Assembly (NCBI RefSeq): GCF_029017505.1
Contig: NZ_JAQGEI010000039.1
Span: 1 to 52,156, forward strand
DNA length: 52,156 nt
Source of the DNA: Sedimenticola hydrogenitrophicus
GTDB lineage: Bacteria > Pseudomonadota > Gammaproteobacteria > Chromatiales > Chromatiaceae
Direction: 5' to 3'
Within the stretch, counting starts at the first letter, position 1; each line of letters starts with the position of its first letter. The notes under the pieces were generated by a model. The model saw nothing but the letters and a program-made list of their open reading frames with translations, made no database searches and was not told the DNA's origin. Shown piece by piece: positions 10,112-18,713 of this stretch. Made by a program: the position numbers and the translations under genes.

Positions 10112-13100
10112 ATGAATATCAGACTGAAATTTATCCTGTTCATCCTTGGCATGGTCGTCATGTTAATGCTGCCGCTGGCAACCGGCGGTTTCTGGATCAT
10201 CAACCGGATTATTTTCAATCTGTATGAAAACAGCTTCACCCGGGAAGTACGGAATATCGATACCGCCATCCGGGAGAGCGCCCGCAGCTTCAAGCGCGCC
10301 GGCATCTTCTCCCAGGATGAGTATCTGAAGCTGGAGGGCAACAAACTGATCGCCGAACTGCAGCAGTACCGTTTCGGTGCCACCGGCGGCCTGATCATCC
10401 TGGACCGGACCGGCCGTCCACTGCTGAAATCACGTCCCAATGGAGATGCCCTGCCAGACGTCGGCCTGATCGGCAAGATCGCGCCGGATCAACAGACCGG
10501 GAACCTCAGCTTCGACGCACACGGCGAATCCATGTTCGCGGTGTTCGAGCGCTCGGAATGGGGCTGGTTCGTCATCCTGAGTATCAGCGAATCGGAGATG
10601 TTCGCCCAGCGCAATCTATTTGCCGTGCTTGCCCTGTTATTGACGCTGACACCCCTGGTTGGTGTGACCCTGCTTTCAATCATCTTCTACCAACAATTTT
10701 ATAAGCGCATCGACTGGACGCTGGAGGCGCTCAAACTGATCGAGCAGGGCCACCTCGATACCCGTATCCCGGCCCCCGTCCATGATGAACTGGGTGAGAT
10801 CCAGAACGGCATCAACAGTATGGCTGAAACATTGTACGACCTGATCTCCAATCTGGAACAGCGTGTCGATCAACAGACCCATGCGCTGCGTCACTCAAAA
10901 GAGCTGGCGGAGGCGGCCAATCAGGCCAAGGGCGAATTCCTCGCCAATATGTCGCACGAGATACGCACACCGATGAACGGCGTGCTCGGTATGTGTCAGT
11001 TGTTGCAGTCGACCCCGCTCACCCAGAAGCAACAGCTCTATCTCAACACCATCAGTGCGGCGGCCAATTCGCTGCTGGTGATCATCAATGACATTCTCGA
11101 CTTTTCAAAAATCGAAGCGGGTGAGCTGCAATTCGAGGCCAGCCCGTTCAACCTGAATCAGGTACTCGAAGAGATTGCCGACCTGATGATTCCGGCGGTG
11201 GCGCAGAAGCGGCTGAAACTGGTGTATGACATCTCACTCGACATCGACGACCAGATCATCGGTGACAGCCTGCGCCTGAAACAGGTCCTGACCAACCTGA
11301 TAAACAATGCCGTGAAGTTTACCCGGGAAGGACAGGTGCTGTTGCGTGTCGGGGTGCAGGAGCGGGACCCGGAGCGCCTGACACTGGCGTTCGCCGTCGA
11401 AGATACCGGGCCGGGGATAGCCCCGGACCAGATCGAGCGGCTGTTCCACCCTTTTACCCAGGCGGATGCATCCACCACGCGCCGTTACGGCGGCAGCGGA
11501 CTGGGTCTCAGTATCTGTCAACGCCTGGTGGAAAAGATGGGTGGAGAGATTACCGCCGCCGCGCGACCGGAGGGCGGCAGCCGCTTCAGCTTCAGCGCCC
11601 GCTTCGGCCGCCTGGAGCTGCCCGACATCAGCCAAGAGAGCGGCCGCGGCGAACTGGCGAACAAAACCATCGTCCTGATCTGCAACGATCCGGTCGTCAC
11701 CGACACCGTGCTCAGATATCTCAAAAGCTTTCACTGCCGGACCCATCACTTCGACCGTATCGAGGCGTTTGCGGACGCCCTGGGCGACGCCCTGCTGCCC
11801 GATGCCCCCGATGCGCTCCTGCTCGATACATCGGCTGTCGGGCCAAACCATGCCAGCCTGACGGACGACCCGGACAAGGGCGCGGCAAACCGTGGAATCA
11901 AAACCCTGTTGCTGTACAGTTATGAAGACGAGCGCTTGGAAACAACCGTTGCCGCGGTACAAAAACCGTTGACCCGGGGCCGGCTGGAGAGTGCGCTGCT
12001 GGGACTGCTCAACCCGGACCAGTTCCCAGCCCGGGAAAAACACCCCGGCTGGGGTCGGGATGAAGGCGAAGTACTGACCGGCATGCACATCCTGCTGGCC
12101 GAGGATACGTTGCTCAATCAGCAGGTGGTTATCGAACTGCTGGATCAGCTGCATGTCTCGGTCACCGTGGCGGACAATGGGCGCGAAACCCTGAGTCTGC
12201 TGGAAAATCAGGGCGTGGAGGCATTCGATGCCGTGATGATGGACATCCACATGCCGATCATGGACGGCTTCGAAACCACCCGCCACATACGCAATCACCC
12301 CTTGCTGAAAACAATACCGGTGATCGCCATGACCGCCAACGCCATGACCGGCGACCGCGAACAGTGCCTGGCCGCCGGCATGGATTTCTATCTGGCCAAG
12401 CCGATCGACCGCGATGAGCTGGTCCGGGTATTACGCCAGACCCAGCGGCTGACCGGCGGCGCCCCGGAAGTGGCGATACCGCAGCAAGGCAGACCAGCGC
12501 AGCCGCAGGCGCTGCAGAGCGTCGATCTGGCGCTGTTGCTGAAACGCTTCGAGGGCGACGAGAACCGGGTACTGCGTCTGTTGCTACAGGCGGAGGAGAG
12601 CTTCCAGTCCGACCTGCTGCAGATCAGGCACTCCCTGGAGTCGCAGGATTGGCAACGCCTGGCCCAGGCCCTGCATCGACTCAAGGGTGCCGCCGGCAAC
12701 ATGGCGACCCTGGGGCTGTACCATCGCTGCGTCACCATGGAATCCGCCCTGGCGAGCGGCGAAACCGATCAGCTCGCCACCACCTACCAGGCACTGGAGA
12801 ACGAACTGGATCGGGTGATCAAGCGTATCAGCACCCTCTCCGAACAGTTGGCGGAGGAGAGCGGCCCGCAGAACGGGGCGACAATCGATCACACCACCAT
12901 CGATCTGCTGCCGCTGATGCTGCGGCTGCGGGAGCGACTGGGTCAGTCCGATCTGGTCGAGAGCAGCACGGTTGACCTGATCGAGCGGGAGATCGACAAC
13001 GCCAATCACCCGGAAACGATCAGCCTGCTGGTGCAGCAGTTGCGGGCATTCGACTACCCGGCGGCGCTGAAACTGCTGGATCAGCTGATCGCCGAACTGG

Positions 13101-13120
13101 AGGCTGAAAAACCCTGTTGA
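10112..13120 (+). CDS. Hybrid sensor histidine kinase (HAMP-HisKA-HATPase-REC-Hpt)
   Basis: Multistep phosphorelay kinase of BarA/ArcB-like layout, about 1002 residues. An N-terminal TM helix, a periplasmic Cache-like sensor region, and a second TM helix near 170-195 lead to a HAMP segment, a coiled coil, HisKA with H282 ([11 protein letters not shown]), a HATPase with DTGPGI and GSGLGLSI, a degenerate receiver-like stretch (about 525-610), a true receiver with D711 ([11 protein letters not shown]), and an Hpt domain with H855 (HRLKGAAGN). Start chosen at the ATG at 10112, which puts the TM helix at the N-terminus; an upstream in-frame ATG at 10064 would add 16 unlikely residues. Its end partner may be the preceding REC-GGDEF protein. 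The stimulus is unknown. Confidence 0.92.
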   Translation: MNIRLKFILFILGMVVMLMLPLATGGFWIINRIIFNLYENSFTREVRNIDTAIRESARSFKRAGIFSQDEYLKLEGNKLIAELQQYRFGATGGLIILDRTGRPLLKSRPNGDALPDVGLIGKIAPDQQTGNLSFDAHGESMFAVFERSEWGWFVILSISESEMFAQRNLFAVLALLLTLTPLVGVTLLSIIFYQQFYKRIDWTLEALKLIEQGHLDTRIPAPVHDELGEIQNGINSMAETLYDLISNLEQRVDQQTHALRHSKELAEAANQAKGEFLANMSHEIRTPMNGVLGMCQLLQSTPLTQKQQLYLNTISAAANSLLVIINDILDFSKIEAGELQFEASPFNLNQVLEEIADLMIPAVAQKRLKLVYDISLDIDDQIIGDSLRLKQVLTNLINNAVKFTREGQVLLRVGVQERDPERLTLAFAVEDTGPGIAPDQIERLFHPFTQADASTTRRYGGSGLGLSICQRLVEKMGGEITAAARPEGGSRFSFSARFGRLELPDISQESGRGELANKTIVLICNDPVVTDTVLRYLKSFHCRTHHFDRIEAFADALGDALLPDAPDALLLDTSAVGPNHASLTDDPDKGAANRGIKTLLLYSYEDERLETTVAAVQKPLTRGRLESALLGLLNPDQFPAREKHPGWGRDEGEVLTGMHILLAEDTLLNQQVVIELLDQLHVSVTVADNGRETLSLLENQGVEAFDAVMMDIHMPIMDGFETTRHIRNHPLLKTIPVIAMTANAMTGDREQCLAAGMDFYLAKPIDRDELVRVLRQTQRLTGGAPEVAIPQQGRPAQPQALQSVDLALLLKRFEGDENRVLRLLLQAEESFQSDLLQIRHSLESQDWQRLAQALHRLKGAAGNMATLGLYHRCVTMESALASGETDQLATTYQALENELDRVIKRISTLSEQLAEESGPQNGATIDHTTIDLLPLMLRLRERLGQSDLVESSTVDLIEREIDNANHPETISLLVQQLRAFDYPAALKLLDQLIAELEAEKPC

Positions 13121-13140
13121 GCCGCAACCGACCACAGTGT

Positions 13141-13228
13141 GTAGGTTGGGGTGAGCCTGCGAACCCCAACGAATGGCGTTGGACAGATCCACCATCTGTT
13201 GGGGTTCGCTCCGCTCACCCCAACCTAC
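13141..13228. repeat. REP-like long inverted repeat (GTAGGTTGGGGTGAG family)
   Basis: An 88-base hairpin whose outer 15 bases (GTAGGTTGGGGTGAG and its complement) pair perfectly, with further CGAACCCCAAC / GTTGGGGTTCG pairing inside. It lies directly after the hybrid kinase stop. The same unit occurs at 21912-21940 and as a second paired hairpin at 22020-22104, so it is a dispersed extragenic palindromic family. Confidence 0.85.
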
Positions 13229-13258
13229 TGAAGGATCGAGCTGTTATCTGCGTCCATT

Positions 13259-13300
13259 CCATCCTTAGGTCCGTAAACGGTGCGTCCTTGCATCACTCCT
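13259..13300 (+). repeat. Dispersed 42-bp repeat, copy 1
   Basis: These 42 bases match the reverse complement of the last 42 bases of the window (52115-52156) with 4 mismatches. The core contains the palindrome GGTGCRTCC...TGCAYC. The second copy runs off the window edge, so the full unit may be longer. Confidence 0.7.
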
Positions 13301-13400
13301 CGCGGCGTTATAAACGGTACCCGATCCCAGGAATCTGATGGCCAATCAGACAAGACTACAAGACTTTTCCCAGGTTCGATAATGCGCTCGGGATAAAGCG

Positions 13401-14111
13401 TCAGCCCGCGCCGCGCAGACATTTGCCGATATAGGCCAGATGCTCGTGGGCGGCATGCCGTGCCTGGGTGGAGTCGCCGGAGCGGATCGCCTGATAGATC
13501 TCTCCATGTTGGGCATGGATCGCCTGATAGCTCTCCTCCATGGTGTAGATCTTCTCCCAGTTGTGCAGCACCATGTCGCCCAGCAGGTCGAACAGGCTCT
13601 GGGTCAGATGGATCAGCGCCACATTGTGGGAGGCGTCGGCGATGGCCATGTGGAATGCCGCATCCGCCTGCGCCTCCAGTTCCAGATCCCGCAGTTCATG
13701 GGCCGCCTGCAGCGCCTGAAAGCGCTCGCGGATGACCGCCCGGTCCCGCTCGGTCGCCCGCGCCGCCGCGTAACTGGCCGCCAGCTCTTCCAGACCATGC
13801 CGGCACTCCATCACATCGGAGAGCGCCTCCGGATTGTCTTTCAGCAGATTGGCCAGCGGGTTGGTGATGCTGGTGCCGAGGGCATCCAGGACGAAGGTCC
13901 CCTCCCCCTGGCGGCTGTAGATCAGCCCCTGGGCCTCCAGCTTCAGCAGCGCCTCGCGTACCGAGGGGCGCGACACCTTTAGCTGATCCACCAGCTCCCG
14001 TTCCGCCGGCAGCTTGTCACCGGGTTTTAACGCCCCCTTGATAATCTGGGTCTTCAACTGCTCGACGATCGAGTCCGAGACCCGGGCGGGTTTGATGGGT
14101 TGTAACTGCAT
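13401..14111 (-). CDS. pdhR: GntR/FadR-family pyruvate dehydrogenase regulator PdhR
   Basis: Pyruvate-responsive repressor of the PDH operon. The N-terminal winged helix (about residues 10-75) has GDKLPAERELVDQLKVSRPSVREAL in the classic GntR pattern; the rest is a helical FCD ligand domain (about 85-225) with conserved Arg/His residues. The ATG at 14111 gives the usual start (MQLQPIKPARV); an upstream in-frame start at 14150 would read through the leader. It is divergent from aceE, and a PdhR-like operator overlaps the aceE -10 box. A 159-bp MITE-like element sits 27 bases upstream of its ATG and may change its own promoter. Confidence 0.92.
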   Translation of the reverse strand: MQLQPIKPARVSDSIVEQLKTQIIKGALKPGDKLPAERELVDQLKVSRPSVREALLKLEAQGLIYSRQGEGTFVLDALGTSITNPLANLLKDNPEALSDVMECRHGLEELAASYAAARATERDRAVIRERFQALQAAHELRDLELEAQADAAFHMAIADASHNVALIHLTQSLFDLLGDMVLHNWEKIYTMEESYQAIHAQHGEIYQAIRSGDSTQARHAAHEHLAYIGKCLRGAG

Positions 14112-14138
14112 GGCACTTCTCCAGTAGATCAGTGTTAA

Positions 14139-14297
14139 GGGCTCGCGCAAAAATAAGTTTCGGTATTCGGTCGCCTCTGGACCCCGCTGGCGGCGTTACG
14201 CTTTTTGGCAAGGGAACGGCCATTGCCTGCAAAGCGTGCCTTGCCAGCGTGGCCCAGTGACGTCCTCGGTACTGAGAAATTATTCTTGCGCGAGCCC
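14139..14297 (+). mobile_element. MITE-like element, copy 1 (159 bp, TIR + TAA flank)
   Basis: Non-coding element bounded by 12-bp terminal inverted repeats (GGGCTCGCGCAA ... TTGCGCGAGCCC) and by TAA on both sides, consistent with a 3-bp target duplication. The same 159-bp unit occurs in inverted orientation at 50548-50706 with 7 mismatches (about 96% identical), also between TAA flanks. An internal GGCAAGG/CCTTGCC pair could fold. No transposase is inside; it would need to be moved in trans. It lies in the pdhR leader. Confidence 0.85.
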
Positions 14298-14517
14298 TAA
14301 GGACCCGACCGACTCCTGGAGTCGAGGGCCTTATCCACCTCCCGACAGACATAAGTCAGGATTATTCGCATTATATACGACCAATTATTTGTCTGACCAT
14401 TGTTTTAACAATAAATGTCGAAGATAATAAATCAATAATAAATATTTGTTTTATAAATAATAAATTCCATTGCTCCAGCAACTTCCTAAATGCTTGTTCT
14501 ATCTACTTTAAAATTAT

Positions 14518-14546
14518 TTGACATATAAAATTACTTACCTTTTAAT
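14518..14546 (+). promoter_or_regulatory. Sigma-70 promoter of aceE-aceF-lpdA-lipA
   Basis: A perfect -35 box TTGACA (14518-14523), a 17-base spacer and a -10 box TTTAAT (14541-14546, 5 of 6 matches) lie in an AT-rich patch about 75 bases upstream of the aceE ATG. Transcription should start near 14553. The PdhR-type operator overlaps the -10 and start site. Confidence 0.85.
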
Positions 14547-14558
14547 GGTCCGACCATT
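14544..14558. promoter_or_regulatory. PdhR-type operator
   Basis: AATGGTC-C-GACCATT is a perfect 7+1+7 inverted repeat. It fits the GntR/FadR-family half-site pattern (TGGT..ACCA) known for PdhR boxes and covers the aceE -10 box and start site, the position expected for repression. A lone half-site-like GACCAATT lies further upstream, at about 14379-14386. Confidence 0.8.
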
Positions 14559-14622
14559 GATATTACTAACAACGCATACTAATAATTCCAACAAGCACTG
14601 AACCAGTAGAGGAAGAGAAGCC

Positions 14623-17310
14623 ATGATCAATCGTTCAAGCGAGTACCGGGATGTGGATCCCCAGGAGACCCTGGAGTGGATGGAGGCGATCGATGTGGTG
14701 CTGGAGCGGGAGGGCACGGAGCGTGCAAAATTCCTGATCAAGCGCACCATCGACAAGGCCACGGCGGCCGGGGTCGAGCCGCCGGACTGCTCCCGCACCC
14801 CCTATCTGAACTCGATTCCGGTCAGCCGTGAGCCGAAGCTGCCCGGCGACCCGGTCGTCGAGGCACGGCTGCGCGACATCATCCGCTGGAACGCCATGGC
14901 CATGGTGGTGCGGGCCAACCGCAAGCCGGCCGCCCCCGGCGGACACATCGCCAGCTTCCAGTCCTCGGCGGTGCTCTACGAGACCGGCTTCAACCACTTC
15001 TGGCGCGCCGCCAGCGACGTACACGGCGGTGACCTGATCTATTTCCAGGGCCATGCGGCACCGGGCATCTACGCCCGCGCCTTCCTGGAGGGACGCATCA
15101 GCGAGGAACAGCTGGACAACTTCCGTATGGAAACCGGCGGCAAGGGCCTCCCCTCCTACCCCCATCCCTGGCTGATGAAGAACTTCTGGCAGTTCCCCAC
15201 CGTCTCCATGGGCCTGGGGCCGATCATGGCGATCTACCAGGCGCGTTTCATGAAGTACCTGGAAAACCGCGGCCTGATCCCCAAATCCAACCGCAAGGTG
15301 TGGGTGTTCCTGGGTGACGGCGAGACCGACGAGCCGGAGGCGCAGGGCGCCATCGCCCTGGCGGTGCGCGAAAAGCTGGACAACCTGATCTTCGTCATCA
15401 ACTGCAACCTGCAGCGCCTGGACGGCCCGGTACGCGGCAACGGCAAGATCATCCAGGAGCTTGAGGGCAATTTCCGCGGCACCGGCTGGAACGTGATCAA
15501 GGTGATCTGGGGCGCCTCCTGGGACAAGCTGCTGGCCCAGGACCACAACGGCCTGCTGCGCAAGCGCATGGAAGAGTGCGTGGACGGCGAGTACCAGAGC
15601 TTCAAGGCGAAGGACGGGGCCTATGTGCGTGAATACTTCTTCGGCAAGTACCCCGAACTGAAGAAGATGGTGGAGCACATGAGCGACGATGAGATCTATC
15701 ACGATCTGATTCGTGGCGGCCATGATCCGCAGAAGGTGTTCGCCGCCTACTCCGAGGCGGTCAACACCGTCGGCCAGCCGACCCTGATCCTGGCCAAGAC
15801 GGTCAAGGGCTACGGCATGGGCGAGGCCGGCGAGGGCCAGAACATCTCCCACCAGCAGAAGAAGCTGGGCAACGACCAGCTGAAGAAATTCCGCGCCCGC
15901 CTGGAACTAGACATCTCCGAGGAGGATGTGCTGCAGGCCAACTTCCTGAAGCCGGCCGACGACAGCGCGGAGATGCAGTACCTGCACAGCCACCGCGAGC
16001 AACTGGGCGGCTACCTGCCGGCGCGCCGCACCCAGGGCGATATCCTGACCATCCCGCCACTCTCCATGTTCGACCTGCTGCTGAAGGGCACCGGTCAGCG
16101 CACTATGTCCACCACCATGGCGCTGGTGCGGGCCATGGTCGCCATCTCCCGCAACAAGGAGATCGGCCCGCGCCTGGTGCCGATCGTGCCAGACGAGGCA
16201 CGCACCTTCGGCATGGAGGGGATGTTCCGCCAGATGGGCATCTACGCCCCCGAAGGCCAGCTCTACACGCCCATGGATTCAGGCGACATCATGCCCTACC
16301 GCGAGGACAAGCAGGGCCAACTGCTGCAGGAGGGGATTAACGAGGCCGGCGCCATGTCCTCCTGGATCGCCGCCGCCAGCGCCTACAGCAGCCACGGCGT
16401 CACCATGATGCCGTTCTATATCTACTACTCCATGTTCGGCTTCCAGCGTATCGGCGACCTGGCCTGGGCCGCCGGCGACCTGCAGGCACGCGGCTTCCTG
16501 ATCGGCGGCACCGCCGGCCGCACCACCCTGAACGGCGAGGGCCTGCAGCACCAGGACGGCCACAGCCAGCTGTTTGCCAGCTTCATCCCCAACTGCATCT
16601 CCTACGACCCCACCTACCACTACGAGGTGGCGGTGATCGTGCACGAGGGCATGCGACGCATGTTCCAGGAGCAGGAGAGTGTCTTCTACTACCTGACCAC
16701 CATGAACGAGAACTACAGCCACCCCGATATGCCGGAGGGCGCCGAGGAGGGCATTCTCAAGGGCCTTTACCACCTGCAGAGCAGCGAGGTGGAGAAGAAG
16801 GGCAAGAAGAAGAACCCCCGCGTCCAGTTGCTGGGTTGCGGCACCATCCTCAACGAGGTGATCGCCGGCGCCGAACTGCTGAAGAACGACTTCAACATCG
16901 CCGCCGATATCTGGAGCGCCCCCAGCTTCAACGAGCTGTGCCGCGACGGCCAGGACGTGGAGCGCTGGAACCGCCTGCATCCCGAGCAGGCCCCGCGGGT
17001 CAGCCACGTGGAGGCGTGCCTGAAGGATCGCGAGGGTCCGGTGATCGCTGCCAGCGACTACATGAAGAACTTTGCCGAGCAGATCCGACCCTTCGTCCCG
17101 GCCGCCTACCACACCCTGGGCACCGACGGTTTCGGTCGTTCCGACAGCCGCGAGGGGTTGCGCCGCCACTTCGAGGTGGACCGCCACTATGTCGCCATCA
17201 CCGCCCTCAAGGCGCTGGCCGATGCAGGCACCATCCCGGTCAAGCTGGTCAGCCAGGCGATTGAGCAGTACGGCATCGACGCCGACAAGCCCAATCCGGT
17301 AAGCGTTTAA
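14623..17310 (+). CDS. aceE: Pyruvate dehydrogenase E1 component (homodimeric)
   Basis: Thiamine-diphosphate-dependent E1 that decarboxylates pyruvate and acetylates the lipoyl groups of the PDH complex. The 895 residues match the homodimeric AceE family. Visible landmarks are the ThDP motif GDGETDEPEAQGAI...NLIFVINCNLQ (around residues 232-265), the HxxGxxAPG-like FQGHAAPGIYARAFLEGR region, and the C-terminal transketolase-like part. The start has a good Shine-Dalgarno (AGAGGAAG) about 8 bases before the ATG. It is the first gene of aceE-aceF-lpdA-lipA. Confidence 0.98.
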   Translation: MINRSSEYRDVDPQETLEWMEAIDVVLEREGTERAKFLIKRTIDKATAAGVEPPDCSRTPYLNSIPVSREPKLPGDPVVEARLRDIIRWNAMAMVVRANRKPAAPGGHIASFQSSAVLYETGFNHFWRAASDVHGGDLIYFQGHAAPGIYARAFLEGRISEEQLDNFRMETGGKGLPSYPHPWLMKNFWQFPTVSMGLGPIMAIYQARFMKYLENRGLIPKSNRKVWVFLGDGETDEPEAQGAIALAVREKLDNLIFVINCNLQRLDGPVRGNGKIIQELEGNFRGTGWNVIKVIWGASWDKLLAQDHNGLLRKRMEECVDGEYQSFKAKDGAYVREYFFGKYPELKKMVEHMSDDEIYHDLIRGGHDPQKVFAAYSEAVNTVGQPTLILAKTVKGYGMGEAGEGQNISHQQKKLGNDQLKKFRARLELDISEEDVLQANFLKPADDSAEMQYLHSHREQLGGYLPARRTQGDILTIPPLSMFDLLLKGTGQRTMSTTMALVRAMVAISRNKEIGPRLVPIVPDEARTFGMEGMFRQMGIYAPEGQLYTPMDSGDIMPYREDKQGQLLQEGINEAGAMSSWIAAASAYSSHGVTMMPFYIYYSMFGFQRIGDLAWAAGDLQARGFLIGGTAGRTTLNGEGLQHQDGHSQLFASFIPNCISYDPTYHYEVAVIVHEGMRRMFQEQESVFYYLTTMNENYSHPDMPEGAEEGILKGLYHLQSSEVEKKGKKKNPRVQLLGCGTILNEVIAGAELLKNDFNIAADIWSAPSFNELCRDGQDVERWNRLHPEQAPRVSHVEACLKDREGPVIAASDYMKNFAEQIRPFVPAAYHTLGTDGFGRSDSREGLRRHFEVDRHYVAITALKALADAGTIPVKLVSQAIEQYGIDADKPNPVSV

Positions 17311-17338
17311 GCCGCGCCCAGAACAAGGAGAAACAGAC

Positions 17339-18679
17339 GTGACTATTAAAGAAATTCGTGTACCGGATATCGGTGACTTTAGCGACGTGGAACTGATCGA
17401 GGTCCTGGTGGCCCCCGGTGACAGCATCGCCATGGATGATCCGCTGATCACCCTGGAGAGCGACAAGGCCTCCATGGAGATCCCCTCGGCCGACGCCGGC
17501 GTGGTGAAGGAGATCAAGGTGGCGCTGGGCGACAAGGTCTCCGAGGGCAGCCTGATCCTGCTGCTGGAGGTTGAAGGGGCCACCGCGGCCGCTGAACCAG
17601 CAGCGGCAGAAGCCGCCGCGGCTGCCGCTCCGGCGCCGGCAACTGCACCGGTAGCCGCCCCGGTTGCCGCCGCGGCCCCCAGCCGTGCCGCGCCGGTCAC
17701 CGAGCCGGCCGTCGACATCCGTAATGTCTCATTCGAGCGCACCCACGCCAGCCCCGCGGTACGGCGTATCGCCCGCGAAAAGGGCATCGACCTGAACACC
17801 CTGCAGGGCACCGGTCGCAAGGGCCGCATCACCCGGGAGGATCTCTCCAATGCGGGACAGCGGGTATTGCAGGCCCTGGCCAGCGGCCAGTTCGATGAGC
17901 CGCAGGCCGTCGCGGCCGCCCCAGCCAGCACCAGGACCGGCGCCGGCATCCCGCCCATCCCGGAACAGGACTTCTCCAAGTTCGGCGAGGTGGAGTTCCA
18001 GCCGCTGAGCAAGATCAAACGCCTCACCGGCATCAACCTGAGCCGCTCCTGGCTCAACGTGCCCCATGTCACCCACCACGACGAGACCGATATCAGCGAG
18101 GTGGAGGCGTTCCGCAAATCGCTCAAGGCGGAAGCCGAAAAACAGGGTGTGCGGGTCACCCTGCTGAGTTTCTTCATGAAGGCCTGCGCCGCCACCCTGA
18201 AGGCCTACCCCACCTTCAACGCCTCCCTGGACGGCAGCGGCGAAAACCTGATCCTGAAGAAGTACATCAACATCGGTGTCGCCGTGGACACCCCCAACGG
18301 CCTGGTGGTGCCGGTGATCCGTGATGTGGAGCGCAAGAGCATCTTCGAGATCTCCGCCGAGCTGATGGAGATGAGCGCCAAGGCGCGGGACAAGAAGCTG
18401 AAACCGGGCGACATGCAGGGCGCCACCTTCACCATCTCCAGCCTCGGGGGCATCGGCGGTACCGCCTTTACCCCGATCGTCAATGCGCCGGAGGTGGCCA
18501 TCCTCGGCCTCACCCGCTCGCAGATGAAACCGGTGTGGAACGGCAGTGAGTTCATCCCCCGGTTGATGCAGCCGATGTCGCTCTCCTACGACCATCGGGT
18601 CATCGACGGCGCCCAGGCCGCGCACTTCGTGCGTCACCTCGGCATGCTGATGAACGACGTGCGGCGGCTGCTGCTCTGA
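17339..18679 (+). CDS. aceF: Dihydrolipoyllysine acetyltransferase (PDH E2), single lipoyl domain
   Basis: Core of the PDH complex; transfers acetyl from lipoyl-lysine to CoA. The 446 residues hold one N-terminal lipoyl domain (1-80, lipoylated K43 in ESDKASME), an Ala/Pro-rich flexible linker (about 82-125), a peripheral-subunit-binding domain (about 137-170, HASPAVRRIAREKGI), and the catalytic domain with active-site H419 and D423 (DHRVIDG). The start is GTG with AAGGAG 9 bases upstream. Enteric E2 enzymes carry three lipoyl domains; here there is one, and two more sit on the neighbouring E3. Confidence 0.97.
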   Translation: MTIKEIRVPDIGDFSDVELIEVLVAPGDSIAMDDPLITLESDKASMEIPSADAGVVKEIKVALGDKVSEGSLILLLEVEGATAAAEPAAAEAAAAAAPAPATAPVAAPVAAAAPSRAAPVTEPAVDIRNVSFERTHASPAVRRIAREKGIDLNTLQGTGRKGRITREDLSNAGQRVLQALASGQFDEPQAVAAAPASTRTGAGIPPIPEQDFSKFGEVEFQPLSKIKRLTGINLSRSWLNVPHVTHHDETDISEVEAFRKSLKAEAEKQGVRVTLLSFFMKACAATLKAYPTFNASLDGSGENLILKKYINIGVAVDTPNGLVVPVIRDVERKSIFEISAELMEMSAKARDKKLKPGDMQGATFTISSLGGIGGTAFTPIVNAPEVAILGLTRSQMKPVWNGSEFIPRLMQPMSLSYDHRVIDGAQAAHFVRHLGMLMNDVRRLLL

Positions 18680-18713
18680 ACTCCCCAACACCACAACAAA
18701 CGGAATTAAGATC

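Noticed and set aside
13117-13338. 73-codon frame after the hybrid kinase
   Set aside because: Made almost entirely of the REP-like hairpin and the 42-bp repeat.
14236-14427. 63-codon frame upstream of aceE
   Set aside because: Half of it lies in the MITE-like element; no coding signal.
16279-18195. Long - strand frame across aceE and aceF
   Set aside because: Antisense shadow crossing the junction of two conserved genes; Ala/Ser low complexity mirrors the E2 linker.
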